DNA of 64,000 nucleotides from Mycteria americana (lineage: Eukaryota > Chordata > Aves > Ciconiiformes > Ciconiidae): positions 54,312,001 to 54,376,000 of the forward strand of contig NC_134369.1 in the NCBI RefSeq assembly GCF_035582795.1, given 5' to 3'. Position numbers and translations under genes: made by a program. Below, in pieces: positions 26,670-38,900 of this stretch. The stretch's first letter is position 1. Every line of letters starts with the position of its first letter. Under the pieces are notes generated by a model. It was not told the origin of the DNA. It did no database searches and was given only the letters and a program-made list of their open reading frames with translations.

Positions 26670-27440
26670 CAGCCGACGAGAGGCTCTTGCAGGGAGGGGC
26701 TCGGCCCAAGAGCGGGGCCGCAGCTCCCTGCCCAGAGGCGAGCCGTAGCTCCCTGGCACCGGCCGCAGGACCCCGCAGAGGCCGCCCAGAGCTGCTGCTC
26801 GCCCGCCCGCCCGCCTCCCCCGAGGCCTCCCGGCGCGGCGCGCAGGCCCCGCCTCGGCCTGGCGGGGCCTGACGTTTCCGCGGCAGCAGCTCGGCTGCCC
26901 GCGCTCCGCCCCGGGCCCCGCTCGACAGGGAGCGGGCCGGGAGGCGCCGGGGGCCCAGCCGGAGCTGCTGCGGCGGTCACGCCGGCGGGATGGGGCTGGA
27001 GCTGGAGCCGCTGTTCCAGGCCTGGAGCTACTTCAGGCGGAGGAAGTTCCGGCAGTGCTCGGATCTCTGCTCGCAGCTGCTGGAGAGGCCGCCCAGCGAG
27101 CAGGTAGCGGGGGCCGGGAGCGCCGGCTGGCCGGGGCGGGAGGCGGTGGCGTCGGTCGGCAGCGGGCCGCGTCCCCGCTTCCTCAGCGGCCCGGCCGCCC
27201 GGCAGGGCGAGCACCACAGGACTCCCTCTCTACCCGTTGCAGCCGCCGGAGAGGCCCGGTGTGACCCCCGTTAGCGGGCCGGGGAGGGCTGGGCCGCGCC
27301 GCGAGGAGGAGGGCCGGGCAGCGCCTGCTCACCGGCTCCCTAAATCTCTTCTCAGACTGGCGGCGGTGAGTGCGGGGCTGCCGGCTCCTTCTCAGGCAGG
27401 CCCTCGTAGCAGCCCTGCCGCCCCAGCCCATAAGGGGAGG
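26670..27440 (+). promoter_or_regulatory. TTC8: CpG island, TTC8 promoter
   Basis: GC- and CpG-rich sequence begins abruptly near 26670 and fades by about 27440, spanning TTC8 exon 1 and the first part of intron 1. GC boxes suitable for Sp1-type factors are visible (gccccgcctcgg near 26848 and ctccgccccggg near 26904), as is a gacgttt half-CRE at 26871. I looked for an RFX X-box, the usual switch of ciliary genes, and did not find a clear one. No TATA box is seen. Confidence 0.8.
26990..27103 (+). CDS. TTC8: TTC8/BBS8 exon 1: start and first TPR
   Basis: TTC8 (BBS8) is a tetratricopeptide-repeat subunit of the BBSome, the coat complex at the ciliary base that moves membrane proteins into and out of cilia; human defects cause Bardet-Biedl syndrome and retinitis pigmentosa. 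Exon 1 encodes 38 codons, starting MGLELEPLFQAWSYFRRRKF and ending LLERPPSEQ, which forms the first TPR helix pair. The start lies in a CpG island in the context cggcgggATGG, and family members start at the same place. It ends at a phase-0 donor, CAG|GTAGCG. The WSYFRRRKF block is essentially identical to the human protein as I recall it. Confidence 0.95.
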
Positions 27441-30400
27441 GGGTAGTGCAGCAGGTACGTTGTACTGCTGGGAATGAAACCGTGACAGTAGTGGGGGTCC
27501 CAGGACTCTCCACAACAAGAATTTTAACTCACTCAAGATTTTGCGGAGTTAAAGGAAGAAAAGCTAAGACTGAAAATCAGGTCTGCTTAAGGATGTTACT
27601 ATTGATTTTACACAGATGTTCAGATGTTACAGTTGCTGTATGGACTGAACCTCATAAGGTTAAGAGACACCCATTTTAGCTCAGCTTATGTACAAGCATT
27701 ACCACGGGGCAGAAGGTGTATCCATTCTTCTCTCTGTTCTTTCTTCAGCTGCAAAGTCTCTGGAAATGTTGGGCATGTGTTGTTCAGTACTTACATATTT
27801 TCTCATGCTTCTGTAAGAAGGAAGGATTGAGAATGTTGTTTCTGGATTAACATTTGTGTGCATGTAAATACTTTTACTGCTGTATTTGGAAAACAGTAAT
27901 TGAATGAGCTTTATCTTCATCATAAATACAGTAAATTAGTAAGTCTCTTGAAGCATCCTATAGCTACATATTTTAAGAATCTTGAAGGCAGTTCTTTTCA
28001 TCATAAAGGAAAAGTCTTTAAAGAAAGCTGCACAGTCACACAATTGTGTAAATGTAAAGCACAGTAATTGTTTAAATTGGTTTAGGAGAGATATTTGAAA
28101 GATGCTTTTGTTTATGTTCTATACTGTAAGGCACCAACAAGGAGCCATCAGCAGAAAAATTTTTAGTGGAGAAGATGTTCCAAGAAAATTGGTCCTGAAC
28201 ACTAAATGGGAATGAGTATTAGTTCTGTGCAAGTCCTGTATCATTTATGTGTATTTATATTACTGGGTCTTGATACATGTAATCTTTCCATATGGAAGTA
28301 CAGTACTTGATTCGTGATAGAAACTCTTGAGGCAGTACAGATAATAACAGTAAATAAGAGTTGTAAAGATCACAGTGCTTCTGTTGCTATTCATTTATAA
28401 ATTTTTAAATTAGTAAAACATTTTCCGATCTATGATCTCAACATGGAAATATAAAGACAACTGCATTTCTACTGTGTGCTGAAGCTCAAATAAAAAATTG
28501 TTTTGTTACACCTGGCAACTCCAGATTTTTGCTGGGCTTTTTCCGGTAGCAGTGGGGAACTTGTTGAAGATATCTGCAACTGAGAGAAGTGGGGTAAGGA
28601 ATAGAAGGTATACAAGGCTGGGAAAAATGTTTAGGAGGAAAATAACAAAACAGCAATGACAGGATGTAGATCCCATTTGGTTTTCCTTCTTTCTTCCAAA
28701 TATTGATCACACATGCTGCAAACATTTAAGTATATAAATTAAATTGTTTTCTTAGATAAAGCTACACATTCTCCTTAGAGAACCAGGACCTGGTAATGTA
28801 ATACCAGCAATCTGAGAGTTTTTCCAAATACTATATAAAGTTGGGACAAACAATTGATCACTTAATTTAATCTTTGAAATGATCACACCAGCCTATAAGC
28901 TTCATCTTCTATAAGAATGAAAGAGTGAAAACATTTAAGATAATTATGCTTGGAGAATGGGATGGGGGATGGGGATATGAATGGTGTCTATACTACATCA
29001 AATCACAAGCTCTTAGAAGAGGTCCTGTATGAAGTCTCTGAATTTTAAGATCAAGTTTCATCAGTGTTTTGAAAAGACTTCCAGGTCATGCCTGCAAAGG
29101 ACTGGACTTTATAACTTCAGTATGTTCATTTCAGAACTATATTCCTGTTCACAGTTTTATGTGAAAAAGGTACTCTTCATCAGCAGCGTATTTCAAACCT
29201 ACCTGAAAGTTTAGATGGAAGAGAAATATCTTTGCTTTCTGTAGAGGCAAACCTGAAATATGGTTAGTTTGGCTCTTGGCCCATATAATCTTCTTGAGGA
29301 ATCCTTATTAAGAGCTCTTTTTAAGCAGGAATTAATGACTTCTAAAAATATTTTTAAATATACCTACTTTAGCTTGGAAAATATCAGTCTTCCTCTTCAA
29401 CATTTTAAAAGTGCCTGGAACAATGCTTCAGTCTTTTTCTGAAAAGAGATTTCATAGGCTTTACTCAGACATTGCTCTATCACAAGTTTGCAGACACCAG
29501 CAAGTGGATTTTGCTGTATATAAGTACTTTATGTAAGTCAAGTAACAGTTTAGAGACCTTTTAAAAAATAAAATAAATGGAGAGGTGGTTATTAAGTGGC
29601 AATTCAGCTTGTTTCTTCAGAAGGATCATGGAGTGTAATGTACTTCATGGTGTATAATGTAATGGCTACGCAGCTTTCTTCCATCATTCCTCTCTGTTAG
29701 TCCAGACAAAGAGCATAGCTCCTGACAGGAGAAGATATAGCATTATTTATACCACCTGCTTATTTTGTTACAGCAAGTTGGAGAAATGGGAATATCAGTT
29801 AAATAACTTTCAAGAGTGCCACTTGAACCAAACTCAAACCAACTCAACATACAAAATCTTACACTTGAAATCTCTTCAAGTAAAACATTTTCTAATTATC
29901 TAGTTAAAATACAGCTTTAACATTCATGGCAGACTTAACATGGAATGGCATTTCTCTTCTTCAGTCAACTGTGCTCATGGTGTTTTAGATTTTACACTTT
30001 TTATTGTAATCAACACAAAATCTTAATATTTACTCGTTATCTGTCCAAGTAAGCCTCTATTTTATTATTCTGCTTCTCATTTGTAAAGCCTTGCAGGTCT
30101 TTTCCCTAGCTATGTTGTTGCAGTTTCAGCTCATTACTTTCTAACACTTGCTGCTTTCAGGTACCAATCAGTCATGTTTGCCCTGCTAGACTTCAGGCAT
30201 AGAGTAAAGGAAGTAGTAAAGTGCCTCAGGAATGTGTTTTACGTGTAGTTGAAACCTTACAAACTATTTTGAACCTACTTAATACAACAGAATGAAAAAG
30301 CAAATCATGTTTATGTATTGCAGCATGTATACTTTGCATTTAATAGAACCGTTATTTTTTATAAAACCTTTGAAAGATACTAAACTTCAAGGCTGAACAC

Positions 30401-32038
30401 TGAGGTAATTAGAACTCAAATAAGTGACATACATTACTTAATTCTCCTGACTTGCCTAGTCTAATACTACTTTACATTATTCTGTATTTATTCTAGTGGT
30501 AGCATATCAGTTAAGTTGCTGTAGTTGTGAATACTAGAAAAGTGATCTAAGATTACTTTTTTTTTTTTTTAAAGTTAATTAAGAATCCAAGACCATTCTT
30601 GGGCAGATTGACTGTTGATTCCTGAAGTCTGTGTTACTTTTGCAGGTGGCATGTTAATGAAATCAGTAGTTCCTAAATATTTTGATCAAACTTCATTTCT
30701 GTCTTCTTCAGCCACCTACCAGAAAATGGTGCTGTCTTCCATCTGTGTGAATTGCGTTAGTAGTATTGTAGTATAACCTGGAGAAATACCTAATATTAAG
30801 TATGTATCATTTTTGTTACCTAACCCAATATGTGTGGTCTATTATGCTTAAAAAACACATAGCAATTCTAAAATATTTAATGGTCAAACCCTTAATGGGA
30901 GCACTTCTGCAAATCAGGCCCAAGATATGTCATGTTGGGCACCAGGAAAGCAAACAGACAAATGACAACACTTACAGAAAGTTTGGATTAAGTGAGCTGC
31001 TGTGCAGCACAAGGGAATACTTGAGTGCTGTAATCACCGTGCCATCTGTTCTCATCCTCTTGTCCCATATTCTGCTAAGCGTGTGCCTCCCAGCCCCTGC
31101 AACCAGGGAACGAAGGATCTTACAAGAACAGTAGCCTTGGTCACTGTTCAGGGATTCACTTCTTTGAACAGCATGCATTAGGATATGATATAAACCAAGC
31201 CACAGGAGATGGTATCCTTTAAAGAGATGCTCAGGAATGGTTGAGTTAAACTGTGGCTGTTACAGGTCAGAACTTTTTCATGCTCAGACAACTAGCCTTC
31301 TCCCTTCTAAGATGTGTAATGTAACAATAAGTAAGTAAAGGAAGAGATTAACAGTGCATAATCTGAGAGTGTTTTCGTGCCTGAAAGAAACAACCTCTCT
31401 TGTCTGAAAACCTGTCCATTTTTCCCAGCTGTCAGCTGGTCTGCTGCATGATAGCACCACTGCTGCTCCATTGCATCCGCAACACTGTCACAAAACTATG
31501 GGCAGCTGAAATCAGCTTTCTATAATAGCCTTAGAAATAGGCATTTTTGCCAGTCACACTTATAAATGTAATAAGAAATTTTCTTGACTGGTACATCTTG
31601 ATATATCTCTTAATTTACCACTCCCTGTACATATAGCTTAGTATTCAGAATATGTTTTTGTCAGAAGTATAATGATGTTCAAGAAGATGTCCTTTAAGAG
31701 CATGGTAAAAGATGATTTGAAGGTCTCAAAAATAAGTTTACTGATGATCCAATCAATAGTTACATGTACATACATTTAGAAGCCATCTTAATTGGTGTAG
31801 AACTCTCTTTGAACTCTGTCACCAGATGTGGTAAGCCCTAGGAGGTTTTTAAGGTATGGTGTTGACCTTTTAGCCAACTGGGCATGAATCAGGAATTTTC
31901 TTACATAGCAGTATCAAATGCTATGCAGTCATAAACTTGAATTCTTAAAGAACACATCAATGAAATCAAAACATTTTCAAATCAATTATGTTTTCCTGAA
32001 GAATGAATGAATATTCAATGAATAGAATGTGTTCTGAT

Positions 32039-32076
32039 GTGTTCTAATGAATAAAATGTGTTCTAATGAATAAAAT
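32039..32076. repeat. 19-bp tandem duplication
   Basis: The unit gtgttctaatgaataaaat occurs twice in perfect register, with partial related sequence before it (gtgttctgat, and gaatga units from 32001). Confidence 0.9.
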
Positions 32077-32149
32077 GTGCTGAACATTTTGATAGAAGAA
32101 TTAGCTGCTACTGAGTTAGATTTTATGGAAGACTGAAATATTTTTCTGA

Positions 32150-32416
32150 TAGGACAAGAGGAAATGGCCTCAAGTTGTGCCAGGGGAGGTTTCAATTGGC
32201 TATTAGGAAGAATTTCTTCACTGAAAGGGTTGTGAAGCATTGGAACAGGCTGCCCAGGGAAGTGGTTGAGTCACCATCCCTGGAGGTATTTAAAAGAGGT
32301 GTAGATGTGGTGCTTAGGGACATGGTTTAGTGGTGGACTTGGCAGTGCTAGGTTAATGGTTGCACTTGATTATCTTACAGGCCTTTTCCAACCTAAACAA
32401 TTTTATGATTCTGTAA
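32150..32416 (+). mobile_element. CR1 LINE 3' fragment
   Basis: This is a well-preserved CR1 3' end starting at gataggacaagaggaaatgg and running through aacaggctgcccagggaagt to ccttttccaacctaaacaat and the start of a tail repeat. It is strikingly similar to the last 270 bases of the longer CR1 at 53757-54028, which places both in one subfamily. It is 5'-truncated, as is usual for CR1. Confidence 0.95.
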
Positions 32417-34539
32417 AATGTCCTGCGCATTTCTTCATTTAAGAATTAGGAATATAAATTTTATTGATGGAATTTAGTTCTGTGTTGACAATCTTCTTTC
32501 AGGATAGATAAAAACTGTATTTTCTATGACTAGCATTTGGGCATACAAAGACATAAAGCACTGATGTTCAGTTTAATTATTTCCTATTGTAAGCAAACAG
32601 GCATTGTCTTCTATGTTTATAGTAATAGCATGACCTAGAGGAAATACAGTCCAGGGCTGTCTCTGTTGATCATCCTGATTAGTTACCTAATCTGATTACT
32701 CTTCTTTGTGTTCCATATGTCAGATTCAAGGCAATAACCAGCACTCATACGAGGCCTGCTGTAGTTTAACAATTAAAAAAAAAAATTGCTTAATGTAATT
32801 AATAGACATACAGTGGATGTCCTGCCTTTAACTTGATTAATGGTCTGCTATGAGTATTTGCTTTTGTTCATTCGTCCTTTCTTCTCCCGTGGTAAACTTT
32901 CAGCTACTATTACTTGCATACTGATTTTTGTAAGGTCATAATAAAGTTATCACAGATATGTTTATGTACGTGGAACTTGATTTGAAAAAGCGTCTTCAAC
33001 TGAAATCAGTTATTGGTTCAAGAGACTGTAATTATTAAGTTTATGCATAAAAATTAGTGATACATACAGTGAAGTCATTTTTCCTGGGTAATGTTTTTTC
33101 TGTGTTTCTACTCTTAATCATTTGAAGAACATTTTCAGAATATACTATACTAATTTTAATATTGTGCATGTATGAAATCATACTCACCTGAAATTAATTG
33201 TAGAATGAAGCTTTGTTAGAATATAAGTTATGTAATTGTGTTTCATTCCCTCTTCTAGGCTATAAGCATCAGAAGACTTAATTTTTCTAAATATTTTTGG
33301 TCTTCAAATAAACTGACTTTACACATGAACTTTAATTTTAAAATGCCCTCAGTGGATTTAGAGATATGATTTAAATCCTTCCTTCATTGCTTTTACAATC
33401 TTATTAATTTCAAAGGAGCTTTATATGTGTAAATGAAGAATAAATGTGACCTTTTGTTTTGAGATACAAGCTTACAGGGCAACACTATTTGTTAATCCTC
33501 TCAAAGAAATCTTTATTTGGAATCTAGTTCCAGTGGATTACTTGCATGAGTAGCAACTGCTGGATCCACCCATGTTAAAATATATTATATTTTAATGTTC
33601 GGTTTTGTTGCTTCAGACTTGTGTTTAACAGGAGGGTTCTATCACCTGCTTGAGGGTTATTTTAAAATCTTGTTACTTCTTGTCAAAAAATGAAACAATA
33701 TATTAGGATGTATGAACAATGCATACTGTCACCTACCATTATGAGAGAGCAATGTTTTTAGTAAGTATTATCGGTCAACTCTACTTTTTTCCAAAGTGGG
33801 ATGTCATTTCTGAACTTCTTAGTAAGATGAATGCTCCTACATAAGCAAATTTTTTTTTTAATTTGTTTTTAAACTAATGAGCAGTGCCTAAAGTAAGATA
33901 CACATCTGTAACATCAAGGCATTTTTGAGTTAGTGCTGACTTAATATTCCTAACTTTGTCCTCATTAGTTACTGTACCACATATGGTATGGATGATCACC
34001 TACTGCTCTTAAACCATTTTCTAGTACTCCATACATGCTGTAACACTTGGACACAGTGGGGTGAATAAAATGCAAGCTGAAATATCTCAATGTCCTTTTC
34101 TTTATTACTTAGAAAGCTAGAACAGTTTATTTTCTAGAAGATGAATACTATAAATAAAACAACATATTAAAAGAACTTGGAGCTCATTTAATCATACATC
34201 TAAAATATAAAGGCAGTTTCAGTGCCTTAGTCAAGCCAGGTACATAGCAGGCAGCTGAGATTAATCCCTCAGTTAACGTTTAGTTCCATAGAATACTCAA
34301 TTTATAAGATGTGTTATGCATTCTAACATCGGTGAACAAGTTCGTGATTCCAAATATGATCCTTAAAAGGCCACAGAAATTCCAGTACACTACAGAAGGA
34401 AGATGCGAGAGCATCACCAGTCTTCCAGGTCCCTGCTGTCATGGAATTTACTGAGTAAAAATGCTCAAATTGAAAGAAGTAGACCATGTCTCATACTACA
34501 GAAGAAAAGAGCGAGCTTGACTTTGCATTCTCTTGGTGA

Positions 34540-34965
34540 AACATGAGCCAGCAGTGTGCCCTGGCTGCAAAGGAAGCTAACAGCGTGCTGGGCAGTGCTT
34601 CAGCTTGAAGGCATTGGTATGATCTAATAGCAGCCTTCTAATACATGCAAGGAGGTTATCAAGAAGATGGAGCTAGGCCCTTCACAGTGGTGGATGGAGT
34701 GAGAGACAGCAAACATAAATTGAAATGGAAGAGGCTTTGGCCTGATATATGGAAAAACATTTCTCCATAAGGACAGTCAGGCAGTGGAAGAGGTTGCACA
34801 GCGGCATTGTGCCATCTCCATCCTTGGAAGTTTTCAAGACCCAATGGGGCAAAGCTCTGAGCAACCTCAGCTGACCTCATAGCTGACCTTGCTCTGAGCA
34901 GGGCTTTGGACTAGAGACCTCCTGAAGTCCCTTTCTCATCTGAATTACTCTAAGGGTCTATATCC
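34540..34965 (+). mobile_element. CR1 LINE 3' fragment (older)
   Basis: The plus strand begins with atgagccagcagtgtgccct (the CR1 phrase seen at 53382-53402) and continues to a decayed tail with caagacccaatggggcaaag and tgaagtccctttctcatctg. Many substitutions and internal gaps show that it is older than the 32150 copy and from another subfamily. Confidence 0.9.
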
Positions 34966-35955
34966 AGTCTAATATAGTTGGCTTAACTGTGATACATTTA
35001 CACAAGGACAGATATGTAAGAAATTTTCCACTGCCTCTAGGAGCAGAAATGATCTGACTCTACAAAAGACTAATAGTGATTTAGAGAAAATAACATCTAT
35101 CTCTTACCTTCCTTGTCTTCTCCCCTAAAGCTAAGTAATATGTTAGAGAGGAAAAATTCCTCCCCAGTCCCTGGAAGTGAGCAGCAGAAGCCCTGAAGGA
35201 TAGTTTAAATATTACATAAACGTGATAATTACACAATAAATGATGATAAAACTACATTTCCTGTTGTTAGTATTTACTCGTTTTTACCTCAAGTTTTCAA
35301 GCAGATGCAAGTTCCTGCTTTTTGGCTTGTAGTGAACTTCCTCTGGTAGTTTGCCTTTTGTTTGTTGGATGGTACGATAAGCCATTAGTTTGACGTTTAT
35401 TCCACTTACAGCATTGCTGTCTAGAATACAATAAATACATCATTTCCATCATAAAAGTACAAAAAAAATTCAATATGTGCAGAAATTTTCTTTTATGTAC
35501 TTCAGTGGTATCAGTGTGATCACCATCAGCAGCTAACAAAAATGCACAAAGATGGATTTTGTTATGTAGACATTCTAAAGCCCATGGCTTAATAATCTGG
35601 TTAACTTTTGAGAGATTTGCTTACATCTTCCAAGTTTTTCAGTTTCCAAGTTTTTCTACCATTTTTCAGTTTAATAATTCTGTAATGTTAATCTAAGATT
35701 TGGCCAACGTGATCCAGAAGAAGCAAGAAAGCAAAAGATACCTGAAAAATGTATTTACTGCAAATCTGCTTTCGTTGTGTAAAACATTGATTAGCTCTAT
35801 AATGTCTGTAAGTTGAGATAATGTAATAAAATGGAAATTTGGATAAAGGTATTGGAGAGAAAACGTTTCTGCAAAATGAGGTGGTCACAGACTATAATTC
35901 CATTTTTTATTGTTTGGCTTTTCCATTCCTCAATTTCTATTTCCTCTCTTTTCAG

Positions 35956-35985
35956 GAGCCTGATTCTGAATACACCGTGTTTCAG
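35956..35985 (+). CDS. TTC8: TTC8 exon 2A: 10-residue photoreceptor-type microexon
   Basis: A 30-base exon encodes EPDSEYTVFQ between a polypyrimidine/AG acceptor (tttcctctcttttcag) and a GTAAAA donor. It keeps phase 0 on both sides, so skipping or including it leaves the frame intact. In mammals the exon at this position is included in photoreceptors only, encodes a similar EPDPEL-type decapeptide, and loss of its acceptor causes retina-limited disease (RP51). Its presence here with intact splice sites implies that the retinal isoform also exists in birds. Two UUAG motifs follow within 45 bases (36013-36016, 36026-36029), which fits the known Musashi control of this exon in mouse. Confidence 0.9.
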
Positions 35986-38900
35986 GTAAAATTCTTTTCA
36001 TAAATACAATTATTAGATACAATCATTAGGAAGAATTTCTGATACACTGAATAATACTTGTTTTGTTTTTAAATCCTTAATGGCATAAATTTGTTTTTCA
36101 TCATTGGTAAGGCAGTACATTTGATAAGGGGGATTTTAAAGAGGCAGCTTTTATATGTGATAGAAGTTTATTTCTCTCATATAGTTCCTATAGGTTTATT
36201 CAGCAGTTCAGTAGCTTAGTGCCTTCTAAAAGCTAATTGAATCTATCTTGAACTGAATGACCTTCATCTGCTGATGAGATTAGGAAAAAGCCAATGTGTA
36301 TTTCACAGGCAGAACAATGTTTATGTGCTTAGGGCTCACTTTCATGTTTCATTTAATGCGGTGTAATGGTGGGCTGTTACCCGTGTCCTTCCTGCTCCTA
36401 CAGCTCGTTCTCACTGCCTGCATTGTGTAGACTCCGGTAGTCTTGAAGCTGCGTGATGATGCTTTGCATAAGTGATGGAAGACTGAGAGTAATTGATTTA
36501 ATTTCACTCTGTCCACATTAGCACTAGATTACTGCAGTGGGACGAATAGTAATGTGGAAGTGGTGGCATCTTTTGGCTCCAGCCCACAGTCAGAAGAGAT
36601 TAAATGCAATGTGAAATTGCATCTTTAAATACAGCTCAATAACATATTTTACAAGTCTCCAATTACATTCCAAGGAAGTAATGCAAGTTGTTTGCATACA
36701 AAATGGTTTCAGTGAAATACTGCCAGATATCTTTTTGACTTTAAAGATTATGCTTCAGAAGGTACTTGTTGCATTCTGGGGTTTTCATTGTGTATGGAAT
36801 AAAATTTGTGATAAAGGAAAGGATTATTGGAGAATGAAACCTCTTAGAAATGTGCGTTACCAGATTCAGAAAATACATTTACATTTAGATTTAAGTTTAT
36901 TTTTTTTTAATTTGGTTTTTGGACTTTTCAGGAACAAGAAGAAGTTATTCGATTCAGTGACAAAACAGTTCTCAGGAACTAAGTGAGAAACACTTTGTCA
37001 CTTTTCTTTCTGGAGTTTAGACTTCTTAAATACTATATCGCATTTCTGTACTTACGGTACTTAAGATACTGCTTCCCTCTTTAATTACTATTAGTTGTTG
37101 TAAAGGTCTGTTCTGATTATGAGTTAAGCAAGCTAAATCTATTACTATGTTGTGAATATGTGGGTTGTCTGAAATGAGCTGTCCCTTTCTTGTTCCTACT
37201 GTTTAAGTGCCCATTTCATAAAAATGCAAGTCGTCTTCGTAAATGCCAGACATGTTGCTTGTTACAAAACAAAATTATTGATCCTGCAAAGAGAGAGCAG
37301 ATAATGTATATAGAATCAGAGGCAACAGTTTGAGTGGACAAACCTGTGCTAAGTCAAAGTGTAAATAATACTGTCATGTGGTTACTCAGAAATGTATGCA
37401 TTTATTTTCATGGCTTTTTGTGATTATAAGTGAGCCTTCCTCTCATTGTTGGTAGTGTGGTTCTTCCAGTTTTGTGCTGCCCTTGTTAATTTTAATTGAA
37501 GTTTTTCAGCTGAAGTTCTTCTGCATTAGTTTCAGATTAAACCCTTATATGTTTTCACTGAGCGAAAAATCTGTGCATTGTACTATAGTAAATTACTAAA
37601 ACTGTGTACTTCCTTATGAACAGAATTGTTAAAATTTTTCTGGATAACTGAAAACTACAACACAGAAAGTAGGCTTCATACGAGAATAAAGTAGCTATAG
37701 GAAATGCCAGGACTACGGATACAAATTCTATATAGAAAGTCAGCAAAAGTTGAAATTACTGAGCTGTTAAGAAAATCTTTGAACCTTGCATCTCATGTGA
37801 TACCTTGTTTTACATCTCATGTGATAAAAGACACCTTTACTTTATGAACAAAAAAAAAAATCAAAATTTGTTGGTGAGGGTCTGTTTTAACAGAGAAATG
37901 TACATCTCTCAGGTTTTCTTTTAAACAGTAAGAAAATAGCCATATGCCGTAGTTCTAATAAAGTCCTATGTGACTTTTTATGAATAAGTAGCAAATTTTT
38001 AATGAATGAAAAGGGTGTCAGAAATTTCACTTAATTCTTTGAAAAAAAGGTCTTTTTCCTACATCTCTCTTTGTATTTGTGTGTCAGTATACATTTCCTT
38101 TTCTCATGCCTGGATTTTTCAGACATTCAGCATAACTGTGTGCATGCATAGAAATTACACTTTTGTTTCATATGGGTCTTGTCACTAGTAGTTAGGAATT
38201 TTGAATTGTCTTCTTGTCTCCCAAGGTAAAGGTCATTTTTCTATAGTTTAAGTAATGAATTTGACATTTTTGTTTCTCTTGCTGTTTTGATCAGAAGTCC
38301 TCTAACAAACAGTGCTGCAGGCAATAATCTACAGACTGATGTTTAATTAAGGAATAATACGTGATATTTGAATTTTTTGTTGGCTGTGAAGCCTCAGACT
38401 AGGAGCTTAAGATTGGAAGAGCAGCCTAAGGAATCTATTTTTTATGATGGATATTTGTCCAATAATGACAAAGAGGGACATTGCTTTTAAAAACACATTA
38501 TCTCATGTCTGTTATTGGAAAAATCACAATTATATACTTATGTATATGTTAAGAACTGGCCCCAGTTTTAGCAATTAGTGTAGAGAAGTTGCTACTTTCA
38601 ATTCCCAGGAAAAGATGATTACTATAGGCAGCTTTTCTTATCTCTACTATGAAATTAGCCTGTATTTGGCTATACTGAGAGCTCTAATTTCAGCATATTC
38701 CCAATATAGACATGGTTATGTTGACTTCAGGCATAGATGTCTTTGAAAAAAGCAGAGTACCGTCAAGGTGTTAAAAATTCAACAAACTAAATACTTCTGT
38801 AGAATAATGAAAAATAGTTAAGGGTGTTGAACATCTAATTGCAAATCTCAATGCTAATTAAAGGTTGTCACCGTACTACATAAGAAGAACCTAAAAGGTA

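Larger units (their letters stand above)
27104..35955 (+). other. TTC8: TTC8 intron 1
   Basis: This intron of 8.85 kb runs to the microexon 2A. The first 340 bases are CpG island. A T14 run lies at 30557-30570, a tandem 19-mer at 32039-32076, and CR1 fragments at about 32150-32416 and 34540-34965. I see no other gene; the rest is AT-rich. Confidence 0.85.

Noticed and set aside
26612..27536. Long frames on both strands around TTC8 exon 1, including a 182-codon minus-strand frame
   Set aside because: Low-complexity Pro/Ala/Arg shadows of the CpG island; none resembles a protein family.
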